Shown here: positions 34,429 through 42,956 of the stretch, in pieces
Position numbering within the stretch: position 1 is the stretch's first letter
Layout: each line of letters opens with the position of its first letter
Assembly: GCF_001006305.1 (NCBI RefSeq)
Contig: NZ_LBHJ01000018.1
Location: 17,320-81,319 of the forward strand
Reading direction: 5' to 3'
DNA from: Silvibacterium bohemicum
GTDB lineage: Bacteria > Acidobacteriota > Terriglobia > Terriglobales > Acidobacteriaceae
Length of the DNA stretch: 64,000 bases
The notes under the pieces: model-generated
What the model was told of the DNA's origin: nothing
What the model saw: only the letters and a program-made list of their open reading frames with translations
Database searches by the model: none
Translations under genes and position numbers: made by a program

Positions 34429-35795
34429 TCGTCTTCTCCCATTGCTTTCCTCAGCTCTGCATAGGTCGTTTGAACACTGCTGCTCGCTTGAAGCAACGAC
34501 TGCCGTGTGCGTTGCCTGATACTTTCGAGCTTTAAGACCTCGTCGAGAAGGACCGCATGCTGTGCGTACTTTTCCTGCGCAATACGGAGGGCCTCGTCCG
34601 TACCTTCCGCGTCGATTTTCTCTGCTTGCAATAGTTGGCTAGCGGCGCGTGCATTGCGGAGAGCCAAGTTCACCTCAATGCTCATCTTTGCTTGCAAATC
34701 CGTCGCGTTCAGGCGAGCTTGGCTTACAATCGCAGATTTCTCGGCGAGTTCGTGGTGCTTCCGGCCCCAATCGAACGGTTCCCAACGAAGTTGAACTCCT
34801 ACCTCAGCGTATCCAGGTCCTCCAATAGGCAGTGAGGCCCCAGTGAGGGCGACGTAAGAACCCTCAATGCTGACGTCCGGGATATACTCAGCCTTTTTTG
34901 CGCGTCGGTTCAGGTCGGCCTGTTCTACCTGCAGGCCGGCCACCTTAAGATCAGGACGAAGGGCCATTGCTCGTTCTACCGCTTCGGCTTGCGAGGGCAA
35001 AACTAACTCCTGTCCAAGATCGGAATCAAGCGTCATCTCCGCCTCAATCGGCCGTCCCAATACGGCGTTCAGCTCTTCTTTGTCTGTTGCCAAGGTATTG
35101 GAGGCGGAAGTCTCGTCATACTTTGCATGCAACAGATGCCCCTGTATGCCAAGTAGATCTGATAGGAGGGCCGCCTTTTCTGCAACATAGATTTTGGTGA
35201 CTCGTTCGAGCTCCGAGTAGAGCCGGACGTCGGCTTCTGCGGTCTTAATAGCGCTGTCGTCATCGACGATCTGGCAGTAGAGCTTCCGTACCTGGTTGAC
35301 TATCTCCTGCTGAGACCGTTGCATTCGCAGGTTGCTGATCTCATGCCCGACCTTCAACGCCTTTATTTCAAGGCCCAATTGATACTGACCTGTGAGAGGT
35401 TCAAGGACCTGGCCAAAGACGAAGGCGGAAGGTGTTCGTGAGGAGTTGAGCCTGAGAGCTTGCTGAGGAAATGGAGCGCCCCCGCTAGTTCCCAGCGATC
35501 CCGCGGTCAGATCGAGATAGGGCCGCGTCAAACTCTCGCCACCATCGGCCAACACCGAAAAGGAAGGTAAGCGTCGCGTAGACGCGGCTTTCACATTGGC
35601 GTCCGCCCGAGCGACATCAAGAACGTCCAACTGAATTGAACGGTTGTGCGCCAAAGCTAATTGAATTGCATCCTCCATCGAGAGATCCGCAGTTTGGGCA
35701 CAAACCGAAGGCGGCAGGCACAGCAGCGCCAACACAGTTGCCGAAGCAACTCCACTTAGGGACACGGCCTTTCGTCTTTTGTGCTCAATGCTCAC
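34425..35795 (-). CDS. TolC-family outer membrane efflux protein
   Basis: The protein has 456 residues with a signal peptide (ATVLALLCLPPSVCA). Two repeated halves of outer-membrane-factor type each carry long helices: MEDAIQLALAHNRSIQLDVL opens the first and AVERAMALRPDLKVAGLQVE the second. YAEVGVQLRWEPFDWGRKHH supplies the barrel strand typical before the second hairpin. It forms the outer channel of the pump encoded downstream. It is the first gene of the operon TolC, adaptor, RND, DUF2147. Its start is 31 bp left of the palindrome at 35826-35859 in the divergent promoter, consistent with control by the nearby TetR protein. Confidence 0.92.
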   Translation of the reverse strand: MSIEHKRRKAVSLSGVASATVLALLCLPPSVCAQTADLSMEDAIQLALAHNRSIQLDVLDVARADANVKAASTRRLPSFSVLADGGESLTRPYLDLTAGSLGTSGGAPFPQQALRLNSSRTPSAFVFGQVLEPLTGQYQLGLEIKALKVGHEISNLRMQRSQQEIVNQVRKLYCQIVDDDSAIKTAEADVRLYSELERVTKIYVAEKAALLSDLLGIQGHLLHAKYDETSASNTLATDKEELNAVLGRPIEAEMTLDSDLGQELVLPSQAEAVERAMALRPDLKVAGLQVEQADLNRRAKKAEYIPDVSIEGSYVALTGASLPIGGPGYAEVGVQLRWEPFDWGRKHHELAEKSAIVSQARLNATDLQAKMSIEVNLALRNARAASQLLQAEKIDAEGTDEALRIAQEKYAQHAVLLDEVLKLESIRQRTRQSLLQASSSVQTTYAELRKAMGEDE

Positions 35796-35825
35796 ACTTG
35801 AAGCCTACCACATGTGCATACATTG

Positions 35826-35859
35826 CAACATTCGAGTTTATGTTCGTATTCAAATGTTG
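35826..35859. promoter_or_regulatory. Imperfect palindrome in the divergent efflux promoter, probable TetR operator
   Basis: The arms CAACATTCGA and TCAAATGTTG (one mismatch) flank 14 nt between the TolC start (35795) and the rightward gene start (35947). Placement in a divergent promoter next to a tetR gene is how RND operators are usually arranged. Binding is not demonstrated. Confidence 0.4.
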
Positions 35860-35946
35860 TTTGGTATATTAGTTGAAGCGGGGAATCTTCCTGCGCCTCG
35901 ATGGTCTCTCTCTACCCTCCGCGCATTCAAACGACAAAGGACACAC

Positions 35947-36747
35947 ATGAACTACACCTCTGCAGCAGGCACGTTCGACAGGCCGTCTGCCCGCGGCGCC
36001 ACATGGTTGGCATTCGTGGCCGCCTTTCTGATGGGCGGATCGTCGATCGGTCTGAACGCGCAACAAATTCCGGAGTTGCCGGATGCGCCCAGCTTCGCCG
36101 TGGCACCTCAATCGTCCTCACAATTCGAGAATTCGGAAGACAGGGCGTTCAATCCAAGACACAATCAGGGTTCTTCTCTGCCTGGCACACTCAATCCTTT
36201 GACTCCATTTGGAAAGTTCGTATTTGCCACGAAGAGCAACTTCAATGCGTCGGCACTACTCTTCGCGGCAGCCGGGGCAGGTATCAACCAGTCACAAAAT
36301 CTGTATCCTGAATTTCATCAGGGAGCGGCTGGCTATGCACGAAATTACTGGCATGTCTTCACAGACCAAACTGTCGATGGCTATGTGGCCAGCTTTCTCT
36401 TACCTGCCACCCTCCATCAAGACCCACGTTACTATCCCCTCAATCAAGGAGGAGTGTTGAAGCGGACGCGGTATTCACTGAGTCGTCTATTTATCACTCG
36501 GACGGATGACGGTGGAACGACCTTCAATACCTCGGAAGTCCTTGGTTCTGGCATGGCAGCCAGTGTTTCAAGCCTCTACTATCCAAGGCGGGAGCTGACG
36601 TTCTCGATCGTCAGTCAGCGTTGGATTACGGACATCTCAGGGGATGGACTCATCATGGTGCTCAAGGAGTTCTCACCCGATCATGGGCATGCGCTAGGAA
36701 ATATGCTGCCGGGTCATCGGAGTCGCAAGAATGGCTCCGAGGACTGA
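35947..36747 (+). CDS. Exported hypothetical protein, acidobacterial outer-membrane type
   Basis: The 266-residue protein has a signal segment (ATWLAFVAAFLMGGSSIGLNA) followed by a Pro-rich PELPDAP motif common in acidobacterial exported proteins. The body has recurring patterns such as LHQDPRYYPLNQGGVLKRTRY, ITRTDDGGTTFN and SVSSLYYP, which I remember from uncharacterised acidobacterial envelope proteins encoded with RND pumps. ATG 35947 is chosen because it precedes the signal peptide directly; the longer frame to 35779 would run across the operator. It is divergent from the efflux operon and in the same direction as tetR. No enzymatic motif is seen. Confidence 0.7.
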   Translation: MNYTSAAGTFDRPSARGATWLAFVAAFLMGGSSIGLNAQQIPELPDAPSFAVAPQSSSQFENSEDRAFNPRHNQGSSLPGTLNPLTPFGKFVFATKSNFNASALLFAAAGAGINQSQNLYPEFHQGAAGYARNYWHVFTDQTVDGYVASFLLPATLHQDPRYYPLNQGGVLKRTRYSLSRLFITRTDDGGTTFNTSEVLGSGMAASVSSLYYPRRELTFSIVSQRWITDISGDGLIMVLKEFSPDHGHALGNMLPGHRSRKNGSED

Positions 36748-36814
36748 TCGTTGCCATGACATGGCTGCCAAATCCCTTCCATGCTGAAGAGATGACCATT
36801 GTTATGATGATTGG

Positions 36815-37441
36815 ATGGCCGCTGTGAAGAAGAGACTGACGAGACAGGAAAGCAAGGCATTGACCCAGGAGAAGCTGCTGGTAGCTGCCGCCAAAGCATT
36901 TGCTCGCCGCGGATTTGCCGGAGCCTCCATCGATGAGATTACCCAGGCTGCTGGATTCTCACGAGGCGCTTTCCACTCCAACTTCAAGAATAAAGATGCA
37001 CTCTTTCTGGCTCTTATAGAACGAGAGATCATGACTCTCACCCACGGAGCACACGAGAGCATCACCGCCTCTTCGTCCGCTAAAGAATCGCTCGAAAACC
37101 TGCGGAAGTTTTATGCACCTTTCGGTAGCACGGAAAAGGATGCTTTCCTCCTCATTACAGAAGCTTATCTCTATGCGGTGCGGAATGTTCGGTTCGGGAA
37201 AAAGCTAAGTACGCTTTTCCGCAAAGTTCACGACGAACTGAAGCTCTCTCTTGAGCGCTTTCATGAGCAAACGCGCTATAAGAATCCTATTCCGGCCGAC
37301 CAGCTCATCTTAATCGGGTTCTCCCTCGGTCACGGGTTGGCGCTTTATAACCTAATGGATGGCGAAAGGTATCCGGAAAAAATGGTCGAGTCCAGCCAGG
37401 AGCTTGTCTTTGACAGACTCATGGGTTCGACCGGAAAGTAA
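36815..37441 (+). CDS. TetR/AcrR-family transcriptional regulator
   Basis: The protein has 208 residues. The N-terminal helix-turn-helix is textbook TetR: KLLVAAAKAFARRGFAGASI with DEITQAAGFSRGAFHSNFKN and KDALFLALIERE (about residues 20-75). The C-terminal ligand domain is all helical and follows the TetR_C form with LILIGFSLGHGLALYNLMDG. It most likely represses the divergent efflux operon and itself or the gene at 35947, and is released by a pump substrate. It is 67 bp downstream of the 35947 gene on the same strand. ATG 36815 is the only start giving the usual N-terminus. Confidence 0.92.
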   Translation: MAAVKKRLTRQESKALTQEKLLVAAAKAFARRGFAGASIDEITQAAGFSRGAFHSNFKNKDALFLALIEREIMTLTHGAHESITASSSAKESLENLRKFYAPFGSTEKDAFLLITEAYLYAVRNVRFGKKLSTLFRKVHDELKLSLERFHEQTRYKNPIPADQLILIGFSLGHGLALYNLMDGERYPEKMVESSQELVFDRLMGSTGK

Positions 37442-38313
37442 GCAAGGGGCGTTTTCACAAAGCATACACGAATGGAGATTTTCGGGATAGTTGCATTTCT
37501 CGTCTCCATGCTGGATAAGAACTGTGGAGCCACCACTAACACAGATTCTCCTACTACGTGTTGCTATGCGATAGTGTGTTGGCGGCCCTCCGATCCTTCG
37601 ACATCGCGGCGAATCAGTTAGCTGCGAAAGTTAGATTTATCGATAGAGCAAGAACTACGATGCGCTTTTATAATAGAAAACTTAAAACCGATTTCGATGA
37701 CTAGCTAACGTGACTGAATTTTGAGAGGTTTCCTAGACCAAGACAGAAGCTACATGGAAGGCGACGTCGATAGTGAATTATCGAATTAACGTTGGTTAGT
37801 TTACAAGCCGTCCTTTCGTGTCTTTCTAAACGGCCAAAAGGCTTTCGTAATATCTCAAAAAATTACATGCTCTGTGCGAGCATGCGTGGCAGCAGACGAT
37901 AGTTTACTTGTGAAATCTGGTCGTTGGTCTCATCGGAACAAACCACTCATCGATAAAATGACTCAGTTGTTGATTCGGCAATTGCAAATAGTGGACCATT
38001 ATGGAAAAAAGCGCCATGATTTTAAATATCCATCAGCGGAGTTGTCTTTACGAATGAACCCAGCCTGTGGTCTTCTTAATAAGTCTTAAGGACCCACATG
38101 CCTTGGAAGTTGGCTCATGAGCACTCAAAATCTATTCTTTTTGGGGTTGCTCCGTCCAATATGAGGGATGCGTATGACGCTGTTTCTGCGATGCAGGTTT
38201 GGGAACTTTGGGCTCTTCCAAGAACGATTCAACAGGAGGCAGACCTTGTGTTCATCTTGTGAGCTATGCAGGAATGTGGCGAGTATCCATAAGCCACATT
38301 GGAGAGCTATGCC
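37442..38313. other. Gene-free stretch before the LysR gene
   Basis: This 870-nt AT-richer region has no frame I can support and no recognised relic. The last 20 nt hold the LysR Shine-Dalgarno sequence. Confidence 0.5.
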
Positions 38314-39285
38314 ATGCCGTCAAGTCCTGACCCTCTCGATCTGCAGTGCGCGGTGACACTTGCGGAAACCCTCAGTTTCACAGATACGGCAAACCGGCTG
38401 CACATGACGCAACCGGGCGTAACGGCACGAATCAACCGGGTGGAGAAGAATCTCGGATACAAGCTGTTCGAGCGAAGAAAGGGTATGGTGAAAGCCATCA
38501 CGCCCGAAGGTTTCATCTTCGTGGAAGAGGCAAAGCTTGTGCTTGAGCAACTGAATCGGCTAGTCCTCCGAGCCGAAGCCGCCCATCGGGCCGTCTCGGA
38601 GACGCTTTCTATCAGTCGGTCACACCACACTGACCTGCAACTGCTCTCCATCGTGGTTGCGGCACAGGCAATCGAGGGTTCTCATATCTCAATCGAGGCT
38701 CCCTGCAACTCGGACGAAGAGGCCATCGACGCGCTCCTGACGGGGAAAGCCGACGTAGCGTTGGTCTCATGGCCGATCAACGAAAACCAAATAGCGGCTC
38801 TCCATCTCGTGCACGATCCCTTGGTGGCCGTGCTTCCGGAGAATCACATGCTTCGGGACCGCACCGAGATTCATGTCGTTGATCTCCGCAACGAACAAAT
38901 CATTGGGTCGAAGTACCAGTTTCCAGCGACGCTGAAAGAAGCATTGCTAACGAAGTGTAAATCGCTTGGTTTCATCCCTGGATGGCTGTGTATTACAGCC
39001 TCTCCCGCCGAGTCCGTTCACTTGGTGGATACAGGGGTAAGAGCCGGTATTACCATCGTGACAAAGCAGTACGCGAAGGAACTTGCGCTGACAAAGGCCA
39101 CCTGCGTTCCCATTGCGGATGCCGAACTTGCCTTCGAATATGGCGCGGCTTACCGGCAATCCGACCACCGTCCGGTACTGAATGCTTTCCTTCAATATCT
39201 GGTGGAGAAATGCCGGCCTATGCCGAGCCGGAAACGCAAGCCTGCTCGTGCCACGCCGAGTCTCACTCGCAGGGCGACCGGCTGA
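38314..39285 (+). CDS. LysR-family transcriptional regulator
   Basis: The protein has 323 residues. The N-terminal winged helix-turn-helix is clear: DLQCAVTLAETLSFTDTANR with LHMTQPGVTARINRVEKNLG and YKLFERRKGMVKAITPEG (residues 8-68). The periplasmic-binding-like effector domain fills the rest. ATG 38314 has GGAG 9 nt upstream and fits the family start better than the in-frame ATG at 38299. It ends 8 bp from the stop of the convergent trbB gene, so the conjugation module abuts it directly. No divergent target gene is adjacent, so its regulon is unknown. Confidence 0.9.
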   Translation: MPSSPDPLDLQCAVTLAETLSFTDTANRLHMTQPGVTARINRVEKNLGYKLFERRKGMVKAITPEGFIFVEEAKLVLEQLNRLVLRAEAAHRAVSETLSISRSHHTDLQLLSIVVAAQAIEGSHISIEAPCNSDEEAIDALLTGKADVALVSWPINENQIAALHLVHDPLVAVLPENHMLRDRTEIHVVDLRNEQIIGSKYQFPATLKEALLTKCKSLGFIPGWLCITASPAESVHLVDTGVRAGITIVTKQYAKELALTKATCVPIADAELAFEYGAAYRQSDHRPVLNAFLQYLVEKCRPMPSRKRKPARATPSLTRRATG

Positions 39286-39293
39286 AGCTCGGT

Positions 39294-40202
39294 CTATGCC
39301 GGTCTCTGTACCTGAAGGACATCCTCCACGCGCCGCCTACCTTGGTGTCGGCTGATATAGACGACCAGGTCGATACATCGCTTCACATCCTCTTCCGCCA
39401 CATCCAATTGCAGGTTGGCACTGCTGCGGCTGGCGAGGCTGGCGAGGCGGCGGACGGATTCGTGCGCGCTGCTGGCATGTATTGTCGCCAGCGTTCCACG
39501 ATGGCCTGTATTCATGGCATCCAGTAGTGTCCGGGCCTCCGGGCCGCGCACTTCCCCGACGATGATGCGGTCTGGCCGATGCCGAAGGACAGCTTTTAAC
39601 AGGTCGTCGAAGGTGACTTTATCGCGATGAGTGTCTACCTGGGATTCGGTCGAGACGATGTGCGGCTTGCGGATGTGAAGCTCTGCAGTGTCCTCGATAA
39701 GCAGGATGCGCTCCTCTTCGGGGATCGCATCGGCCAGCGTGCCCAGGAGCGTCGATTTGCCACTCCCAGTTCCGCCGGCGATGAGGATGTTCTGCCCTTC
39801 GCATACCGCTTGGGTCAGCATAATGGCCTGTTCGTCGGTCAGCATTTGGACCCGTATCAGGTCCGCCAGCGTAAAGTTCCGCGACGTGAACTTGCGAATA
39901 GTCATCAGGGGCCGAGGATTGACCACGGGAGGAATCATGGCCGCCATGCGGCTGCCATCGGGCAGGCGCAGATTCAGGATAGGTGAATCGGCGTCCAACT
40001 TTTTGCCGAAGCGGTTGGCGATCACCTCAAGGCCAGTCTGGAGCGCGCCCTCGTCGAAGCGGATGTCAGGGAGATGTTGGATATGTCCACCTTCCTCTAT
40101 CCATATAGAAGAATCAGGGTTCACCATGATCTCGGAGACGGTCTCGGCATCCAGCAGATGCTTGATGGGTTTCAAAAATGGGGTGATGACTTCAAAGCTC
40201 AC
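39294..40202 (-). CDS. trbB: Conjugation ATPase TrbB (VirB11 family)
   Basis: The protein has 302 residues. VirB11-type secretion ATPase: N-terminal domain (to about 110), Walker A ILIAGGTGSGKSTLLG, Asp box LLIEDTAEL, Walker B RPDRIIVGEVRG with the His box TGHRGTLATIHASS. It forms a hexameric ring at the cytoplasmic face of the type IV secretion channel and powers substrate transfer or pilus dynamics. It is the last gene of the minus-strand coupling-protein block, 160 bp from traG, and apart from the rest of the trb genes, whereas IncP-like operons start with trbB. All motifs are intact. Confidence 0.93.
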   Translation of the reverse strand: MSFEVITPFLKPIKHLLDAETVSEIMVNPDSSIWIEEGGHIQHLPDIRFDEGALQTGLEVIANRFGKKLDADSPILNLRLPDGSRMAAMIPPVVNPRPLMTIRKFTSRNFTLADLIRVQMLTDEQAIMLTQAVCEGQNILIAGGTGSGKSTLLGTLADAIPEEERILLIEDTAELHIRKPHIVSTESQVDTHRDKVTFDDLLKAVLRHRPDRIIVGEVRGPEARTLLDAMNTGHRGTLATIHASSAHESVRRLASLASRSSANLQLDVAEEDVKRCIDLVVYISRHQGRRRVEDVLQVQRPA

Positions 40203-40361
40203 GGGCAGACCTCATGAATGAAAATCGTGATCGCGTGGTCGTGGCGATGGGCATGTGGGAATCGCAAGGCGATTTCCAAGGACAGGGGGAAGGGTGGGAA
40301 ACAGCCCGACCGGTTTCCGTCTTTTCCTCGGTCCGGCATTTCCATCGCCTCTGCCGAAGTT

Positions 40362-42398
40362 TCATACGGACACCTGCGCGGGATCGAAGCCGATCTGCTC
40401 CTGTTCGAACCAGCTCATAGTGACAGGCAGGAAGTCCGGCTTGAGATAGCAGTAGGTGGCCGGCTGCGGACTGATCCCGTCGAATGCGACGACGATGGAC
40501 TGCGCGTTCTTAAGATCGAAGAAGACCTTTTCCTCGAAGACAGGTTCTTTCTGTTTCTGATACTGCTTGACAGCAGCGACCGAACCTTTGCTGGCTGAGG
40601 TACGGCCCGAAAGCCACCCGACGTTGGCATTGGTCGAGGTCTCGGACAACGTGTAGCCAATTCGGGTGCGGTCCTCCTTGCCGCAAAGCTCTGAAGCATA
40701 GCGGGCGGTCTCAGGATCGGAAGTCGTCAGAAAGACTTTCGTGCGAAACGCCTGGAGGAGAGTCTTTACGCCTTCGTTCGGCAGAGCATCTTTCAGGCTG
40801 GCGACGGATTGCGTAGCGACGATGGGGATACAGCGCGGCTGACGCGAGAGCGACAGGAACCGTTCGTCTCCAGTCGGATTGTCGCCGCCTACCGTTGCGA
40901 AGTTCTGGTACTCATCGCAGATGAATACCGATGGCCGGTAGTGCTTGTCCGGTTCGGCATCCATTCGGGGTATGCGCAGGAGCATCGCCCGCTGATAGTC
41001 GATCTTCATCATAGTGCCGATAGTCTTGGCGAGCGCAGGATTCAAGGCAACGGGAAAGTTCAGCCCGACGACCTTGCCGGACTCGATCAGCTCGTCAAAC
41101 GGCGGCATGACGATCCCGTCAGGATCGGAGGCGCAGGGTCTTCCTTGGTAGAGCTCCTTGGGCGGGCAGAAGACACGGCGCACATCTGGATCTGTCTCGA
41201 AGAGCGAAAGGAAAACGGCGATGCCCTGGACGATGGATGTCTTTACTTCGGAGCGAAAGAACTTCCAATGCTCCCAATACCAGTACTGGACGCTATGGAA
41301 GCGTTCGCGCGCAGCGGCATCGGCTGGCTTGCGAGTGAAGACGAGGAACTCGATGGAGGTCTGCTCGGTGAGGGCCGTCTCCAGTTGTTCATCCCATCTC
41401 GCCAGATAGAGATTTGACTTGGCATCCCATATGAAGCCGAGCGGAGCGAGCGGAGCTTCCTCGTTGAGATAGTTCTGCTTGTCGATGCCGATATAGCTGG
41501 TTGTGCTGAACTGAGAGCCTACTTCGACGAGCATTGCCTCCAGGCTTCCGGCGCTGATGACGGTCTGGAAGATATCGACCAGCGTAACGTAGCCATCGCG
41601 GATACGGTGCAGCAGAATCACGTAGCGGACCAGATCGGTATAGGACTGCTGCCAGAAAGGTTCTTTTCCCTTTCCCCATATGGAAGTGATGATGGAAGCG
41701 ATATTGAACGCCTGGGCGTAGGCATCGAGCAAGTTGTTCAACGGGTTATAGCGAACGTTGCCGTGAAGCGAGATCTCGACATAGTCGTTGTCGCGCCCGC
41801 ACCACTTCAGGATGCGTTGTAGCTGTCGGCAGAGATCGCCTTTGACTTCGAGCACGATGCCGGAAAGCTTTCGCTCAGGATCATCAGCTTTGTATGCGAA
41901 GAGCTGGCGCATCGTGGGCAGAATCAGTCCGTAGGTCTTGCCAGATCCAATAGAACCGAAGGACGCAATGCCGGTATAGAGTCCACGCTCGGGAATCGCA
42001 AGCCATGAAGGAAGCGCGGCTGCGCTTGGCGTCAACCTGCTATGAACTTCTCCGACGATTAGGGACAGGTCCCTACGCTCGAGCGGGTCGGGATACGGAG
42101 GCAATGCTCCGGGGTTCAGTTCCAGCTCACTCTTATAGAGATGGACATACAGAAGTGAGAAGCCCATCGACAGGAGAATGAATGGCGTCGAGTACAGGAA
42201 CACTTGATGCGCCATCAATAAGCCATGCACGATTTCCGGCCTCTCCATCTCCATCAGCCGAAGCATGGAATCGGTATGGTCGATGGGAAGCAGTGTGTTC
42301 AGGATGATGTCGGACGCCGCGCTGAGACCAATCGAGAGCAGGAAGCGATAAGCAATCAGCGGGCGAATGATTCGTTGCATACGAGGAGAGGATCGCAT
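40362..42398 (-). CDS. traG: Type IV coupling protein (VirD4/TraG family)
   Basis: The 678-residue protein has two N-terminal membrane segments (about 15-35 and 65-90). The ATPase domain carries Walker A in GSIGSGKTYGLILP (near 150) and Walker B in VFICDEYQNFATVGG (near 470). The conserved segment ALNPALAKTIGTMMKIDYQ also supports the TraG/VirD4 group. The protein brings the DNA-relaxase complex to the channel. The membrane-insertion and ATPase layout is complete. It follows the 105-aa RHH-like gene by 14 bp and precedes trbB, consistent with a DNA-processing and coupling operon. The partner relaxase is not visible in the window. Confidence 0.9.
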   Translation of the reverse strand: MRSSPRMQRIIRPLIAYRFLLSIGLSAASDIILNTLLPIDHTDSMLRLMEMERPEIVHGLLMAHQVFLYSTPFILLSMGFSLLYVHLYKSELELNPGALPPYPDPLERRDLSLIVGEVHSRLTPSAAALPSWLAIPERGLYTGIASFGSIGSGKTYGLILPTMRQLFAYKADDPERKLSGIVLEVKGDLCRQLQRILKWCGRDNDYVEISLHGNVRYNPLNNLLDAYAQAFNIASIITSIWGKGKEPFWQQSYTDLVRYVILLHRIRDGYVTLVDIFQTVISAGSLEAMLVEVGSQFSTTSYIGIDKQNYLNEEAPLAPLGFIWDAKSNLYLARWDEQLETALTEQTSIEFLVFTRKPADAAARERFHSVQYWYWEHWKFFRSEVKTSIVQGIAVFLSLFETDPDVRRVFCPPKELYQGRPCASDPDGIVMPPFDELIESGKVVGLNFPVALNPALAKTIGTMMKIDYQRAMLLRIPRMDAEPDKHYRPSVFICDEYQNFATVGGDNPTGDERFLSLSRQPRCIPIVATQSVASLKDALPNEGVKTLLQAFRTKVFLTTSDPETARYASELCGKEDRTRIGYTLSETSTNANVGWLSGRTSASKGSVAAVKQYQKQKEPVFEEKVFFDLKNAQSIVVAFDGISPQPATYCYLKPDFLPVTMSWFEQEQIGFDPAQVSV

Positions 42399-42412
42399 TG
42401 AGGTCGTCTCCT

Positions 42413-42730
42413 TTATGCGTGGGCAGCGGTGCTCGATACCGGCACATCCGGTTTCGTAGCAGTTGCCGATGCTGGTTTGATGGGCGACGGTCCCGGCTTC
42501 GTGTCACTGGCGGTCTGTGTGGCATTCGCCGGGAGACTCGCCTTGTATTTGAGGAAGTCCTCTTCCTGCGCGATGGCGAAGCGCAGCAGCTCGTTGATGA
42601 TGTAGTGGGTTTCATTGTTCGACCACTTGGCCATCAGCTCGATGTCATCGGCGACGGTCTGGTCGATGGAAGATTGCAATTTGGCGCGGCGGATGCGACT
42701 AACGCCGTGCTGTAGTTTCAGTCTGCTCAT
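42413..42730 (-). CDS. Small putative ribbon-helix-helix protein
   Basis: The protein has 105 residues. ATG 42730 is preceded by GGAG. The N-terminal half (SIDQTVADDIELMAKWSNNE followed by THYIINELLRFAIAQEEDF) has the strand-helix-helix pattern of ribbon-helix-helix DNA-binding proteins. The C-terminal half is a Pro/Ala/Thr-rich tail. Placed between a replication-relaxation-like gene and traG, it could be an accessory relaxosome protein or a local repressor. No database-level match is claimed; assignment rests on pattern and position. Confidence 0.55.
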   Translation of the reverse strand: MSRLKLQHGVSRIRRAKLQSSIDQTVADDIELMAKWSNNETHYIINELLRFAIAQEEDFLKYKASLPANATQTASDTKPGPSPIKPASATATKPDVPVSSTAAHA

Positions 42731-42872
42731 GAGTGTCTCCTGTGAGTGAGTTTGGAATCGGCAGCAGATGCAAACAGCATCAGCAAACGATCACGAAAGA
42801 ATCTGGCTTGTATCCGTCGCAGATGGAACGAGCATCAGGAAAATATCTGCGACAGATACGTTGGGTATCCAC

Positions 42873-42953
42873 GGTGCGGAGGGGGGAGCGACCAGCGCGG
42901 CGTTAGCCGTCGCGTCAGCCCCGAAGGGGCGGGGTCGCTCCCCCCTCCGCACC
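42873..42953. repeat. 21-bp perfect inverted repeat with structured 39-nt loop
   Basis: The arms GGTGCGGAGGGGGGAGCGAC plus one more C (42873-42893) and its exact complement (42933-42953) are separated by 39 nt. The loop itself holds two small hairpins: GGC-GTTA-GCC and CCCC-GAA-GGGG. It lies 4 nt after the stop of the 42957 gene in its direction of transcription. It would form a very stable stem and could be an operon-dividing terminator, an RNA end protector or an oriT-like site. Confidence 0.85.
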
Positions 42954-42956
42954 TAC

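Noticed and set aside
37874-38089. Plus-strand frame of 71 aa
   Set aside because: No ribosome site or recognisable domain; a short GCAAATAG-type match to the dispersed relic was too brief to claim.
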